From Sphingopyxis sp. (GTDB taxonomy: Bacteria > Pseudomonadota > Alphaproteobacteria > Sphingomonadales > Sphingomonadaceae), in NCBI GenBank assembly GCA_002733865.1, contig NVXM01000003.1:124001-188000 (forward strand): a DNA stretch of 64,000 nt, given 5' to 3'. The position numbers and the translations under genes are program-made. Shown piece after piece: positions 33,568 to 42,749 of this stretch. The notes beneath the pieces are model-generated. The model did not search any database and was not told where the DNA came from. It worked only from the letters and a program-made list of their open reading frames with translations. Positions within the stretch are counted from its first letter, which is position 1, and every line of letters begins with the position of its first letter.

Positions 33568-35529
33568 TTACTTTGGCAGGAACGCAGCCGATTTCGTCAA
33601 CATGTCGATCCGGGCGGCTGAATTCTGCAGGCTGTGGGCCAAGCCTTCATATTCGATAAAAGTCACGGCCTTACCGGCATTTTTCAGTTTGTCTTCCATA
33701 AATTTGGATTGGTTGATGAAGACATTTTGATCGAGATCGCCGTGAAACAACATTACGGGCGCTTTGATCTGGTCGACATTTTGTGCAGGCGAACCTTCTT
33801 TGATGTGCGGACCGCTTCCAACCCTGTCATCTTCGACAGCGCTGCTATACTCCTTATTGTTGTTGTTTTTCTTGAGCGCTAGATCGGTAACCGGCGCAAT
33901 TGCAATGACGGCTTTGAACAAGTCAGGATATGTCACCGCTGATTGAAGCGCAGCATAGCCGCCGTATGACCATCCTACGATAGACAGCGCTTCAGGTTTG
34001 GCAATGCCCTCACGAATCAGCCAGCGGCCGCCATCGGAAACATCGCCAATCGCAATTTTCCAAGACTTGTATCCATTTTCCAGAAACCAGTCATCGCCAT
34101 AGCCAGCCGATCCCCGGAAATTTGGTTGCAATACTGCAAAGCCTTGGCTGACGAAAAATTGAGCGAGCCAGTCAAATCCCCATTCGTCACGGGACTCCGG
34201 TCCGCCATGAGGAATGACAATTGCGGGGAGGTTCTTTGGTTCAACGCCGATAGGCAAAGTGAGGTAGCCTGGAATCTCAGTTCCATCCGCTGCCGGAAAA
34301 GTGACCGGTTTCACGGTCGCCAAATTTTGATTTTCAACCTTCGGTCTGACGCCCAGCAGGGGGCGCAATTGTTTGCTGCCACGGTCAAAAAGGAAATACT
34401 GCCCCGGATCTACATCTGAGCCGGCCCAAATCAACAGCTTGCTTTCATCCTGACTGGAATCAGCGAAGTTTATCGCGGTTTCACCACCCAGAGCGTTCGC
34501 CAAACCGGCAGCCAATTTCTCGAGGTCTTTGTCGAAATAGACGGCTTCGCGTTTCTCAATGGCATAGCTGGCTCCAACGACGCGGTTTTTGCGCCCGATT
34601 CGGATGAGCCCATCGACATCGACCTTGTCATTGGACACCAGTACTTCCTGGTCTCCGCTATCATCAAGCTTAACGGACATCAGTGCCTGACGGCCTTTAT
34701 AGGGTGCGAATCCGAACACCGAATTGCGAGTCTTGTCTACCGCATAGGGATTGAAGCCACTACGGTTGGCATAGTCAAGCTGGCTTAACTCGACCCAATC
34801 GTTGCTTCCATTTTTGTAGAAATACTTAATGCGCCCCGAATCGCGTTCGGTCGCCCCCAATTTGGTCCGCATTCCCTTGATCCGAACCTCACCTTCGCCG
34901 TCAGTAATATACTCGATGGCTTCCTCAGATGGCCGCTCGACATATTTTGCTTTGCCAGTGACCGTGTCGATACGCTCAACCGCCCAGCCGAAATCCCGGT
35001 TTCCAATTCTCGTGCCAGCCGCCCTTCGCTCGGGATGATATCTGCTCATCAGGACAGCGTCCTGTTCGTCTGGTAGCCAGTCAATTATGTCACCGCTTCC
35101 CAAACTGTAGGTGAGTGTGTCGGCATCTTTTTCGAGTGTCAGTTGTCGGGCATTTTCGCCATCCGCATCAATCGCGAAAATCGTACCAAATCCGTAGATC
35201 TCGCCAGCCTGTTCCTTGAGTCCGCCAAGCCTGCAAGCAAGGCGTGCATTGGAAACCCAGCCGCACCACTGCAGGTTTTCCGGGTCCCCTGATGAACTCA
35301 TTACACGTGTCGGCGTGTCGCCTTTAGCCAAATCAATCGTGTAGAGATCTGACAGTTTTTCGGGGCCGGGAGAAATGAAAGCAATCTTGGTGCCGTCTGG
35401 TGACAGGCTGATATCGCGGATCGCTGGCATGGCGCCGAAAATTTCGGCTTTTTCATTTGCCCATGCGGCGGGAATACCAAGCGTCGTTGAAGTCGCCAGC
35501 GAAATAAATAAAATACTATTACGAAACAC
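33568..35529 (-). CDS. exported S9-family peptidase (prolyl oligopeptidase type)
   Basis: About 653 residues. The chosen start is GTG at 35529, with GGGAGG 4 bases upstream and a clear signal peptide ending in PAAWA. A longer frame to 35748 would run into the divergent gene and lacks similarity. The N-terminal beta-propeller (about 30-400) contains DISLSPDGTKIAFISPG. The C-terminal alpha/beta-hydrolase domain has the nucleophile Ser in GWSYGGYAAL, Asp in FHGDLDQNVF and His in EGLAHSL. It is likely a periplasmic dipeptidyl or oligopeptidase, divergent from an M28 peptidase. Confidence 0.88.
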   Translation of the reverse strand: MFRNSILFISLATSTTLGIPAAWANEKAEIFGAMPAIRDISLSPDGTKIAFISPGPEKLSDLYTIDLAKGDTPTRVMSSSGDPENLQWCGWVSNARLACRLGGLKEQAGEIYGFGTIFAIDADGENARQLTLEKDADTLTYSLGSGDIIDWLPDEQDAVLMSRYHPERRAAGTRIGNRDFGWAVERIDTVTGKAKYVERPSEEAIEYITDGEGEVRIKGMRTKLGATERDSGRIKYFYKNGSNDWVELSQLDYANRSGFNPYAVDKTRNSVFGFAPYKGRQALMSVKLDDSGDQEVLVSNDKVDVDGLIRIGRKNRVVGASYAIEKREAVYFDKDLEKLAAGLANALGGETAINFADSSQDESKLLIWAGSDVDPGQYFLFDRGSKQLRPLLGVRPKVENQNLATVKPVTFPAADGTEIPGYLTLPIGVEPKNLPAIVIPHGGPESRDEWGFDWLAQFFVSQGFAVLQPNFRGSAGYGDDWFLENGYKSWKIAIGDVSDGGRWLIREGIAKPEALSIVGWSYGGYAALQSAVTYPDLFKAVIAIAPVTDLALKKNNNNKEYSSAVEDDRVGSGPHIKEGSPAQNVDQIKAPVMLFHGDLDQNVFINQSKFMEDKLKNAGKAVTFIEYEGLAHSLQNSAARIDMLTKSAAFLPK

Positions 35530-35689
35530 AAAACCTCCCAACTCAAATACTGAAACCCAGACATCGCGAACCCTTTTGGCTTTGGCAACCCCAGAAATTC
35601 GATCATGACGCTTCTTGCCTTGGCGAAAGCCGTCTGCCATTGACCACGCCATGGTTTTGCAAGCTGAAAATTTCAGAAGGAAACGCAAT

Positions 35690-37366
35690 ATGTTCAAACG
35701 GTCGCTATTAACGCTTCTTCTGCCCTCACTGGTATTAGCCGGTTGCACGAAAATCGAAGAGGAAGATGCTACACTTGTCCTTCCCGAAGTCGCAGCGCCG
35801 GACCTGTCTGTGGAAACAATGAAATCGATTACCGAGGAGCTTTCCTCCGATGCCTATGAAGGCCGCGCTCCGGGTACAGCGGGCGAGGAAAAGGCGATCA
35901 AGCTGATTTCGGAGAAATTTGCTGAGGCCGGCTTGGCGCCAGGCAATGGCGACAGCTGGTTCCAGGATGTTCCGCTAGTTGGCATCACCGCGAAAAATAT
36001 GTCACCGCTCAAGGTGAGCGGTGGCAAGAGCGATCTTTCGTTTGAATATGGTAGCGACTATGTTGTAGCGAGCTATCAGGAGCAGCCAAAAATCGACGTG
36101 GCGAACAGCGATGTGGTCTTTGTCGGCTACGGTATCAACGCGCCCGAGCGTGGCTGGAACGACTATGCCGACGTGGATGTCAAAGGCAAGACGGTGATCA
36201 TTCTGGTGAACGACCCCGATTTCGGCACCGAGAGTCTCGAGGGGGATTTTGGCGGCCGTGCGATGACCTATTATGGCCGCTGGACTTATAAATATGAAGA
36301 AGCGGCGCGGCAGGGTGCTGCGGCAGCGCTCATCATCCATGATACTGCGCCGGCTGCTTATGGCTGGAATGTAGTTGAATCAAGCTGGACCGGTGAGCAA
36401 TTCTACGCCCAGTCGGCCAATGGCGGCGCGGACCAGACGAAATTGAACGGCTGGATTCAGAAAGATGCGGCGGCCAAGATTTTTGAAGCGGCTGGTCAGG
36501 ACCTGACCACGCAAATGGCGGCGGCGAAGAAAAAGGGTTTCAAGGCGGTTGATCTGAAACTGAAAGCAGCGGCTTCGCTCGAAAATGACATCAAGAAAAC
36601 CGACAGCAAGAATGTCATCGGAATTTTGAAAGGCAAGGCCCGTCCGGACGAATATGTGATCTATACCGCGCACTGGGATCATCTGGGACGTTGCAAGCCG
36701 GCACCCGATGGTGATGATATCTGCAACGGCGCGGTCGATAACGCGACAGGAACAGCCGCCCTGGTTGCGCTCGCTGAAGCCTATACAAAGGCAGGCGCGC
36801 CTGACCGCAGCGTTATCTTTCTGGCCGTTACAGCCGAAGAATCAGGTCTGCTGGGATCGAAATATTATGCTGACAATCCAATCTATCCGCTCAGCCAGAC
36901 AGTGGGCGGCGTGAATATGGATGCCTTTGCCATGGCCGGACCGGCGAAAAATGTCGTTGTGGTCGGAAAGGGCAAGTCGGAGCTGGATGCCTATCTGGAA
37001 GCGGCGTTGAAAGAGGACGGCCGTGTGGCCGAAGCCGAACCGACACCGGAAAAGGGCTATTATTATCGCTCCGATCATTTCAGCTTTGCCAAGCTTGGTG
37101 TGCCGATGATCTATTTCGAAGGCGGTGAAGATCTGGTCGACGGCGGCCGGGAAGCGGGCGAAGCCGCTGCCAAGGATTATACCGATAATCGCTATCATGG
37201 ACCAAAAGATGAATATGATCCGAACTGGGACTGGACCGGCGTGATGGGTGACCTGAAGGTCTATTATACCGTCGGCCGGATGATGGCGATGACCGAAGAT
37301 TGGCCGAACTGGAACGAGGGCGACGAATTCCGGGCGATCCGGGACAAGAGCCGCGCCGGTAGTTAA
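35690..37366 (+). CDS. M28-family zinc aminopeptidase, lipoprotein
   Basis: 558 residues from the ATG at 35690, with AGAAGG before it. The lipobox LAGC at about residues 16-19 predicts a lipid anchor. A PA-like insert (about 110-270) lies before the catalytic domain. Metal ligands are visible: His and Asp in YTAHWDHLG, Asp in GAVDNATG, Glu in VTAEESGLLGSKYYADNP, Asp in VNMDAF and His in YYYRSDHFSFAK. It probably trims peptides at the periplasmic face. It resembles a second M28 gene at 43818. Confidence 0.9.
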   Translation: MFKRSLLTLLLPSLVLAGCTKIEEEDATLVLPEVAAPDLSVETMKSITEELSSDAYEGRAPGTAGEEKAIKLISEKFAEAGLAPGNGDSWFQDVPLVGITAKNMSPLKVSGGKSDLSFEYGSDYVVASYQEQPKIDVANSDVVFVGYGINAPERGWNDYADVDVKGKTVIILVNDPDFGTESLEGDFGGRAMTYYGRWTYKYEEAARQGAAAALIIHDTAPAAYGWNVVESSWTGEQFYAQSANGGADQTKLNGWIQKDAAAKIFEAAGQDLTTQMAAAKKKGFKAVDLKLKAAASLENDIKKTDSKNVIGILKGKARPDEYVIYTAHWDHLGRCKPAPDGDDICNGAVDNATGTAALVALAEAYTKAGAPDRSVIFLAVTAEESGLLGSKYYADNPIYPLSQTVGGVNMDAFAMAGPAKNVVVVGKGKSELDAYLEAALKEDGRVAEAEPTPEKGYYYRSDHFSFAKLGVPMIYFEGGEDLVDGGREAGEAAAKDYTDNRYHGPKDEYDPNWDWTGVMGDLKVYYTVGRMMAMTEDWPNWNEGDEFRAIRDKSRAGS

Positions 37367-37387
37367 CTGCTGTCGAAAGAGGCCGAT

Positions 37388-38368
37388 ATGAGATGGCCAG
37401 CAGAATGGGAGCCGCATCAAGCGGTCTGGATCGGCTTTCCCGGTGATCCGGAGGAATGGCCGGTCGGACTGGTTGAAGCGCAGCGCGAGGTAGCAGCATT
37501 TGCGAATGCTGTCGCCGACGACGGAGCGGGAGAGGCAGTCGTTCTGGTTTGTCGGACAAGTGCTGACGCCGAGGCCGCGCGCCTGCTTGTCCGGTCCCCC
37601 GTCGGAATCATTGTCGAGCCGTTCGGGGATATCTGGCTGCGCGATTCTGCTCCTATTTTTTGTGCGAGTTCAAATGGCCTTCTGGGCCAGAATTTTGGCT
37701 TTAACGGCTGGGGCGGCAAATATGCGATGGCTGGTGATCAGGATATTGGTGTGCGGCTGGCGGAGCGCTTCGATCTGAAGGTTCGCGAGCGTGACTGGAT
37801 ATTGGAGGGCGGCGCGATCGATGGAGACGGGGCCGGCCGTCTGATCACCACAGCGCAATGCGTGCTCAACGACAATCGCAATCACGGGCTAACCAGAGAG
37901 AAGGCCGAAGCCCGCCTGCAAGCAGCATTGGCGGTAGCCGAAATATGTTGGCTCCGCGACGGGCTGGCGGCCGATCATACCGACGGGCATGTTGATAATC
38001 TGGCTCGCTTTGTCGCGCCGGGCAAGGTGGTCATACCGGAGGCCGATACGGCCGATGATCCCAACAGCCAGATTTTTGCCGACGCGGCCAAGCAGGCCAA
38101 AGCGTCCGGATTAGATGTGGCCCGCATGCCATCCGCAGGGCTGTACAAGATCGACGGAGAAATCGCTCCGGCCAGCTATATGAATTTCTACATCGGGAAT
38201 AGCGTAGTCGCGGTTCCGCAATATGCGGCGGCGAACGATAGCAAGGCCGTTGATGTAATTTCCGCGCTGTTTCCCGATCGCAAGGTTGTCGGATTGTCCA
38301 GCCAGGCGCTGTTGCGTGGCGGCGGCAGTTTTCACTGTATTTCTCAACAGATTCCGGAATTCCCGTAA
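37388..38368 (+). CDS. aguA: agmatine deiminase
   Basis: Converts agmatine to N-carbamoylputrescine and ammonia. 326 residues, slightly short for the family. WPAEWEPHQAVWIGFP opens the protein; FGDIWLRDSAPIF, WILEGGAIDGDG and ADHTDGHVDNLARFV carry the Asp/His/Glu active-site residues. The catalytic Cys is C317 in RGGGSFHCISQQ at the C-terminus. It lies 22 bases after the M28 gene. The next step enzyme, AguB, is encoded two genes downstream. Confidence 0.95.
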   Translation: MRWPAEWEPHQAVWIGFPGDPEEWPVGLVEAQREVAAFANAVADDGAGEAVVLVCRTSADAEAARLLVRSPVGIIVEPFGDIWLRDSAPIFCASSNGLLGQNFGFNGWGGKYAMAGDQDIGVRLAERFDLKVRERDWILEGGAIDGDGAGRLITTAQCVLNDNRNHGLTREKAEARLQAALAVAEICWLRDGLAADHTDGHVDNLARFVAPGKVVIPEADTADDPNSQIFADAAKQAKASGLDVARMPSAGLYKIDGEIAPASYMNFYIGNSVVAVPQYAAANDSKAVDVISALFPDRKVVGLSSQALLRGGGSFHCISQQIPEFP

Positions 38369-38632
38369 CCTGCGTCGCCGTGCAGGCGCGCGTTGGAAAT
38401 CGCGCATAGTTGCGGCGTCGATGAACCCAAGCTTCCGGGACGGAGACATGTACGGATCGTGCAGGACACGGGGAAGTCTTTACCGTTTGATGATCTCTAT
38501 CCCAGACCGGATCTGTTGCCGCAATATAAGCTGTCTATGGAAAGTGCCCGATAATACATATTGTGCCCTTATACGTGTCGGGTAGTGATGCGGTGAGAGA
38601 AGTGGTGCATAAAATATGAGAGGAAGAATGTC

Positions 38633-39487
38633 ATGAAGAAATTGCTTATGGCCAGTGCGGCGCTGGCGCTGCTTACCGTTGGAGCGCCTGCGGTTGCAAA
38701 CCATCATGAAAAGGATGGCGCCTCGATGCAGTCGGCAGGCATGAAGGCTGTTCTCGATCACGAGCGACGCGCTGATGACAAGGCGCGAGATGTTTACCGC
38801 CATCCGGCACAGACGCTCACGTTCTTCGAGGTGAAACCTGACCAAACGGTCGTCGAATATGGACCGGGCGGTGGCTGGTATACGCGCATATTGGTGCCCT
38901 ATCTTGCCGGCAGCGGAACCTATATTGCGATCAACGGAGACAGTTCGGCTTCCGACTTCCCGGACCGGGCGCGAGAAGCGCGGGCCAAGGGCTGGCCCGA
39001 GAGTTTTCCGGATACAGCGGCCAAATGGACCGGGGTGGACGCGAACAAGATAATGGCGTTTGAAAGCGACGAATTGCCGGACACGATGAAGGGAAAGGTG
39101 GACCGGATCCTTATTTTCCGTTCGCTGCACGGCATGCTCAACGGCAATCGCGCTGATTCCGAGCTTAGGGCATTGCGTGAGATGCTTGCCGATGACGGCA
39201 TGGTGGGGGTTGTCCAGCACCGGGCCAAGCCGGACGCATCCTACGCCATGTCCAATGGTAGCAAGGGCTATCTGAAGCAGGAATCGGTTGTGGATCTGTT
39301 CGAGCTGAACGGTTTTGAGCTGGTTGATGAGTCGGAGATCAATGCCAATCCGAAAGACATGTCCGATTATGAAGGCGGCGTGTGGACATTGCCGCCGGTT
39401 CTGGGGTCAGGGGATGCCGACAAAGCGAAATATCAGGCCATCGGCGAATCCGACCGGATGACATTATTGTTTAAGAAGCGCCCTTAA
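38633..39487 (+). CDS. exported SAM-methyltransferase-like protein
   Basis: 284 residues. A clear signal peptide (MKKLLMASAALALLTVGAPA) is cut near VANHH, predicting export. The mature part has a methyltransferase fold: motif I VVEYGPGGGWYTRILVPYLA at about residues 80-99, an acidic post-I region, and a motif IV-like KVDRILIFRSLHGML. The pattern fits the predicted methyltransferases of COG4798. A SAM-dependent enzyme in the periplasm is puzzling, since SAM is cytosolic. It sits between aguA and aguB on the same strand, with 264 bases before it and 18 after. Function unknown. Confidence 0.8.
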   Translation: MKKLLMASAALALLTVGAPAVANHHEKDGASMQSAGMKAVLDHERRADDKARDVYRHPAQTLTFFEVKPDQTVVEYGPGGGWYTRILVPYLAGSGTYIAINGDSSASDFPDRAREARAKGWPESFPDTAAKWTGVDANKIMAFESDELPDTMKGKVDRILIFRSLHGMLNGNRADSELRALREMLADDGMVGVVQHRAKPDASYAMSNGSKGYLKQESVVDLFELNGFELVDESEINANPKDMSDYEGGVWTLPPVLGSGDADKAKYQAIGESDRMTLLFKKRP

Positions 39488-39505
39488 GCCGCTAACAGGG
39501 CCGCT

Positions 39506-40354
39506 ATGACCAATATATGCGTAGCGGCCCTGCAACTGGCCTTGGCCGATGATGAACAGGAAAATATTGAGGCGGTAAGTGGCCTTGTTGCGGAAGCAGC
39601 AGAGCGGGGCGCGCAGATCATTTTGCCGCCAGAGCTGTTTGCAGGCCCCTATTTTTGCAAGACCGAGGATGAAGCGCTGTTCGCGCTGGCGCAACCGGTC
39701 GGTGAGAGCGGTCCGGTATTGGCTATGCAAAAGCTGGCCAGACAATATGGCGTCGCGATTCCGGCCAGCTTTTTCGAACGGGACGGGCCGCATCATTACA
39801 ACAGTCTGGCGATGATCGATCCGGATGGCGAGATCATGGGCGTGTATCGCAAAAGTCATATTCCCGACGGGCCAGGCTATGAGGAAAAATTCTATTTCCG
39901 CCCGGGGAATACGGGTTTCAAGGTCTGGGATATTTTCGGGACGCGGATCGGAATCGGGGTATGCTGGGATCAGTGGTATCCGGAAACCGCGCGGGCCATG
40001 GCGCTTATGGGTGCCGAAATCTTATTCTATCCAACAGCGATCGGGTCAGAACCTTATGATGCCGAGTTCGACACCAGCCGGATGTGGCGCCGGGCGATGC
40101 AAGGCCATGCGGTGAGCAACTGTATGCCGATCGTCGCCAGCAACCGCATTGGCATCGAGCAAGGCCAGGCATTTTACGGTCACAGCTTTATCGCCAATCA
40201 ATGGGGCGATCTGGTCCAACAATATGGGTCGGATGAAAACGGCGTGCTGGTCGCTTCCTTCGACCTTGCCGAGGCGCGCAAGCACCGGGCGGGCATGGGA
40301 TTCTTCCGTGACCGGAGACCGGAGCTTTACGGCCGATTGGTAGAAGACAGATAG
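39506..40354 (+). CDS. aguB: N-carbamoylputrescine amidase
   Basis: Nitrilase-superfamily amidase that releases putrescine from N-carbamoylputrescine, completing the agmatine route begun by AguA. 282 residues. The catalytic triad is E43 (LPPELFAGPYF), K116 (YRKSHIPDGPGYEEKFYF) and C153 (GVCWDQWYPE). RMWRRAMQGHAVSN is the substrate-side conserved region. Its end overlaps the convergent uracil-DNA glycosylase gene by 28 bases. Confidence 0.94.
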   Translation: MTNICVAALQLALADDEQENIEAVSGLVAEAAERGAQIILPPELFAGPYFCKTEDEALFALAQPVGESGPVLAMQKLARQYGVAIPASFFERDGPHHYNSLAMIDPDGEIMGVYRKSHIPDGPGYEEKFYFRPGNTGFKVWDIFGTRIGIGVCWDQWYPETARAMALMGAEILFYPTAIGSEPYDAEFDTSRMWRRAMQGHAVSNCMPIVASNRIGIEQGQAFYGHSFIANQWGDLVQQYGSDENGVLVASFDLAEARKHRAGMGFFRDRRPELYGRLVEDR

Positions 40355-40992
40355 ACTGTCTGTTCAAACACACGCTCAAACATCGCCGCCGTCAAACGGC
40401 CCGTGTTCACATTATACCGGCTGCAATGATAGCTATCGATGAGGACGCGGCCATCCGCTAACTGGTGATGGGCGCCATGGCGAAATTTACGGTCTGCCAG
40501 TCTCAGCCCCTCCATCCGGATCAGACTGTCATGGGCGACTTTACCAAGGGCCAGAATGACCCGCAAATTGGGCAGGGCACGAATAGCCATTTTCAGATAA
40601 TCGCGGCAGTTGTTGACCTCGGCCCCGGTCGGCTTGTTTTCAGGCGGCAAACATTTGATCGCGTTCAGAATGATCGCGCCGTCGAGCGCTATCCCGTCGC
40701 TTGGATCATTTGCGAATTCGCCCTGTACGAAACCGAATTTGGTAAGGGTCGCGAACAGCATCTCGCCAGAGGCATCGCCGGTGAATGGCCGCCCCGTGCG
40801 ATTTGCGCCTTCCTTGCCCGGTGCCAGTCCAACAATGGCTAGCCACGCCTCTGGATCGCCAAAAGCGGGAACCGGTCCGTTCCACCAGTCGGGCTTTGAC
40901 CTGCGCAACGACTTGCGCAGAGTTACGAGTCGCGGACAGCGGCGGCAGCCGTATGGCGGTTCGGCAAAATGAAGGGGGCCATGATCGCTCAC
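40327..40992 (-). CDS. uracil-DNA glycosylase, family 5 (UDGb)
   Basis: Removes uracil and other deaminated bases from DNA. 221 residues. Cys residues typical of the iron-sulfur binding UDG families lie near the N-terminus (GCRRCPRL). Motif 1 GLAPGKEGANRTGRPFTGD lacks the Asp/Asn general base, as family 5 does. NAIKCLPPENKP and HCSRYNVNTGRL (motif 2) follow. It is transcribed towards aguB and overlaps its last 28 bases. Confidence 0.9.
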   Translation of the reverse strand: MSDHGPLHFAEPPYGCRRCPRLVTLRKSLRRSKPDWWNGPVPAFGDPEAWLAIVGLAPGKEGANRTGRPFTGDASGEMLFATLTKFGFVQGEFANDPSDGIALDGAIILNAIKCLPPENKPTGAEVNNCRDYLKMAIRALPNLRVILALGKVAHDSLIRMEGLRLADRKFRHGAHHQLADGRVLIDSYHCSRYNVNTGRLTAAMFERVFEQTVYLSSTNRP

Positions 40993-41032
40993 AGCCCCCG
41001 CCTAGGTTCAATCGGACTAGTGGTCCAGATGA

Positions 41033-41413
41033 TTAATCTTTCAGCTCAGGTGGAACGATGCCGCCAGCTTCGGCGATCTTGTTCATCACCTGCTTGTGCA
41101 GAAGAATATTGTCTTCTGCTGATCCGCTGTAATCGGTATTGCCTAGTTCGTGCGCCAGTTCCTTGCGATTTTCGTAGCTCGCGTCGATCTGGACGAGTTT
41201 CATCAGGTCGACAATCGAAGTTCGCCAGTTGAGTTTGTCGGAGCCAGGAATATTGTCGAACCGTGCAGCGACATCAACTTCGCTGATCGCCGCGCGATGG
41301 GCGGGGGCAGCCATGACAGGTGTCACTGCGGCTTTGGCTTCCTCGGCCTTTGGTTCTTCGGCCTTGGCTTCCTTGCCAAAGATCGCGTTTTTGATTTTTC
41401 CAAAAATACTCAT
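41033..41413 (-). CDS. DUF3597 protein
   Basis: 126 residues, small and soluble. MSIFGKIKNAIFGKEAKAEE is followed by a Lys/Glu/Ala-rich linker and a C-terminal helical domain (about 45-126) with VAARFDNIPGSDKLNWRTSIVDLMKL, characteristic of DUF3597. No function is known. A GAGGAG ribosome-binding site precedes the ATG at 41413. It shares an upstream region with the divergent DUF937 gene. Confidence 0.87.
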   Translation of the reverse strand: MSIFGKIKNAIFGKEAKAEEPKAEEAKAAVTPVMAAPAHRAAISEVDVAARFDNIPGSDKLNWRTSIVDLMKLVQIDASYENRKELAHELGNTDYSGSAEDNILLHKQVMNKIAEAGGIVPPELKD

Positions 41414-41661
41414 ATTCTGCTCCTCTGCACATTGGGGAAATCGCTGTTTGGATTTTGCTTTGCCACACCCTCACGCAATCATCTCGGTCTTCGTGGCCAC
41501 GGAGTCAATTGCCGTTGTCGTTTCCCAACGAACGCGGCCAATGATTTGTATGTAAAGACTTGTAACGCTGCTGATTGGTCGCTTTTTGGGCGAAAACTGT
41601 GCTAGAGCGCTGAAGAGCAAAGGAATAGATGCACGTTACGATGATGACGAGGAGTGTGACA

Positions 41662-42213
41662 ATGAATATCATCAACATATTGCAGCAGTCGGGCGGGATC
41701 AGCACGATGGCAAAGGAACTGGGCATCAGTGAAAGCGTGGCGGAAACTGGTGCAGCGGCATTGTTGCCTGCCATTCTGGGCGGTTTCAAGAAAACCACGC
41801 AAGCGCAGCCGGGCGGTCTGGATGGATTGGGCGGCTTGCTGGGGCAATTGGGCGGTGGCGGGCTGCTCGATAGCGTGCTGGGAACGGAGCCAACGCCTGT
41901 CGCCAAGGGCAATGATGTGCTGGGGCAGATTTTCGGCTCGAAAGAAGTAAGCCGGACCGTTGCTGCAGGCGCGGAACAACAGACAGGGATCAGCAGTGAG
42001 CTGCTCAAGAAAATGCTGCCGATGGTAGCGATGATGGTCGCTGGATATATGGCGAAACAGGCTGGCAACGGCGGCGGTCTTGGCGGTCTGATCGGCGGTC
42101 TGCTGGGCGGCGGCAAGGCCTCTTCGGGCGGTCTCGGATCGCTGCTTGATCTGAATGGTGACGGCAATGCGCTTGACGACATCATTGGCATGGCCGGGAA
42201 ACTGGCGCGCTAA
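41662..42213 (+). CDS. DUF937 protein
   Basis: 183 residues from the ATG at 41662, chosen for the GAGGAG site at 41649-41654 (a longer frame from 41629 adds 11 unlikely residues). Repeated pattern: an N-terminal helical bundle NIINILQQSGGISTMAKELG, Gly-rich linkers (GLGGLLGQLGGGGLLDSVLG) and a second bundle ending near LNGDGNALDDIIGMAGKLAR, where a calcium-loop-like DLNGDGNAL is seen. The pattern fits DUF937 (YidB-like) proteins of unknown role. Confidence 0.85.
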   Translation: MNIINILQQSGGISTMAKELGISESVAETGAAALLPAILGGFKKTTQAQPGGLDGLGGLLGQLGGGGLLDSVLGTEPTPVAKGNDVLGQIFGSKEVSRTVAAGAEQQTGISSELLKKMLPMVAMMVAGYMAKQAGNGGGLGGLIGGLLGGGKASSGGLGSLLDLNGDGNALDDIIGMAGKLAR

Positions 42214-42243
42214 ATTTGGCGAGTGGCGATCGGGAAGGTGACT

Positions 42244-42723
42244 TCAAATAATGGGGGTGGCGGTCAACTGATCGGGATCGTCGACCGCCTCCAGGCAGAG
42301 GATTCCGCCTTCAACCGCGGTGATCTTTGCGATCGTTCCTTTCGCCATCTTCGGGCCTTTGGCAGGCCATTCTCCATCGCCGACTTTCACGCGGCCGCCA
42401 TTTGATGAAACCGCTTCGACTACGGTGACCGTTTTTCCGATCAATTGCGCCGAACGGTTATTCAGCAGCGGATTGTCGCTCTCGACAACATGCGTGAGGT
42501 ACCAGCGCCGGCCGCCAAGCACTGCGATTATGGTCGACAAGCCAAAAACGGTAAGCTGCCCGGCGACGGTCAGGTCGATGAAAAGCGACAGAATGCCGGT
42601 TACCGCAGCAGCAGCCGCAACCCAGATCAGAAAAACGCCCGGAACGAATAGCTCGGCCAGCGCGAAGAGCGCGGCAAGGCCGAGCCAGACACATTCCGGA
42701 TTGTTGATAGTGAAATCATCCAT
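42244..42723 (-). CDS. NfeD-family membrane protein
   Basis: 159 residues. Three hydrophobic segments (about 12-75) are followed by a C-terminal OB-fold domain (about 92-155) containing LIGKTVTVVEAVSSNGGRVKVGDGEWPA. NfeD proteins partner with SPFH/stomatin proteins, and here the SPFH gene is immediately upstream in the same direction (26 bases). This is the short form without a protease domain. Confidence 0.88.
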   Translation of the reverse strand: MDDFTINNPECVWLGLAALFALAELFVPGVFLIWVAAAAAVTGILSLFIDLTVAGQLTVFGLSTIIAVLGGRRWYLTHVVESDNPLLNNRSAQLIGKTVTVVEAVSSNGGRVKVGDGEWPAKGPKMAKGTIAKITAVEGGILCLEAVDDPDQLTATPII

Positions 42724-42749
42724 CGTTAATGCCTTGTTCGCTTTCGAGA

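Noticed and set aside
35530-35748. N-terminal extension of the S9 peptidase
   Set aside because: It would run into the divergent M28 gene and put the signal peptide internally; GTG at 35529 has a good ribosome-binding site.
38369-38632. Possible small gene in the 264-base gap after aguA
   Set aside because: Candidate frames are Cys/Arg-rich with no ribosome-binding site or domain; treated as non-coding.
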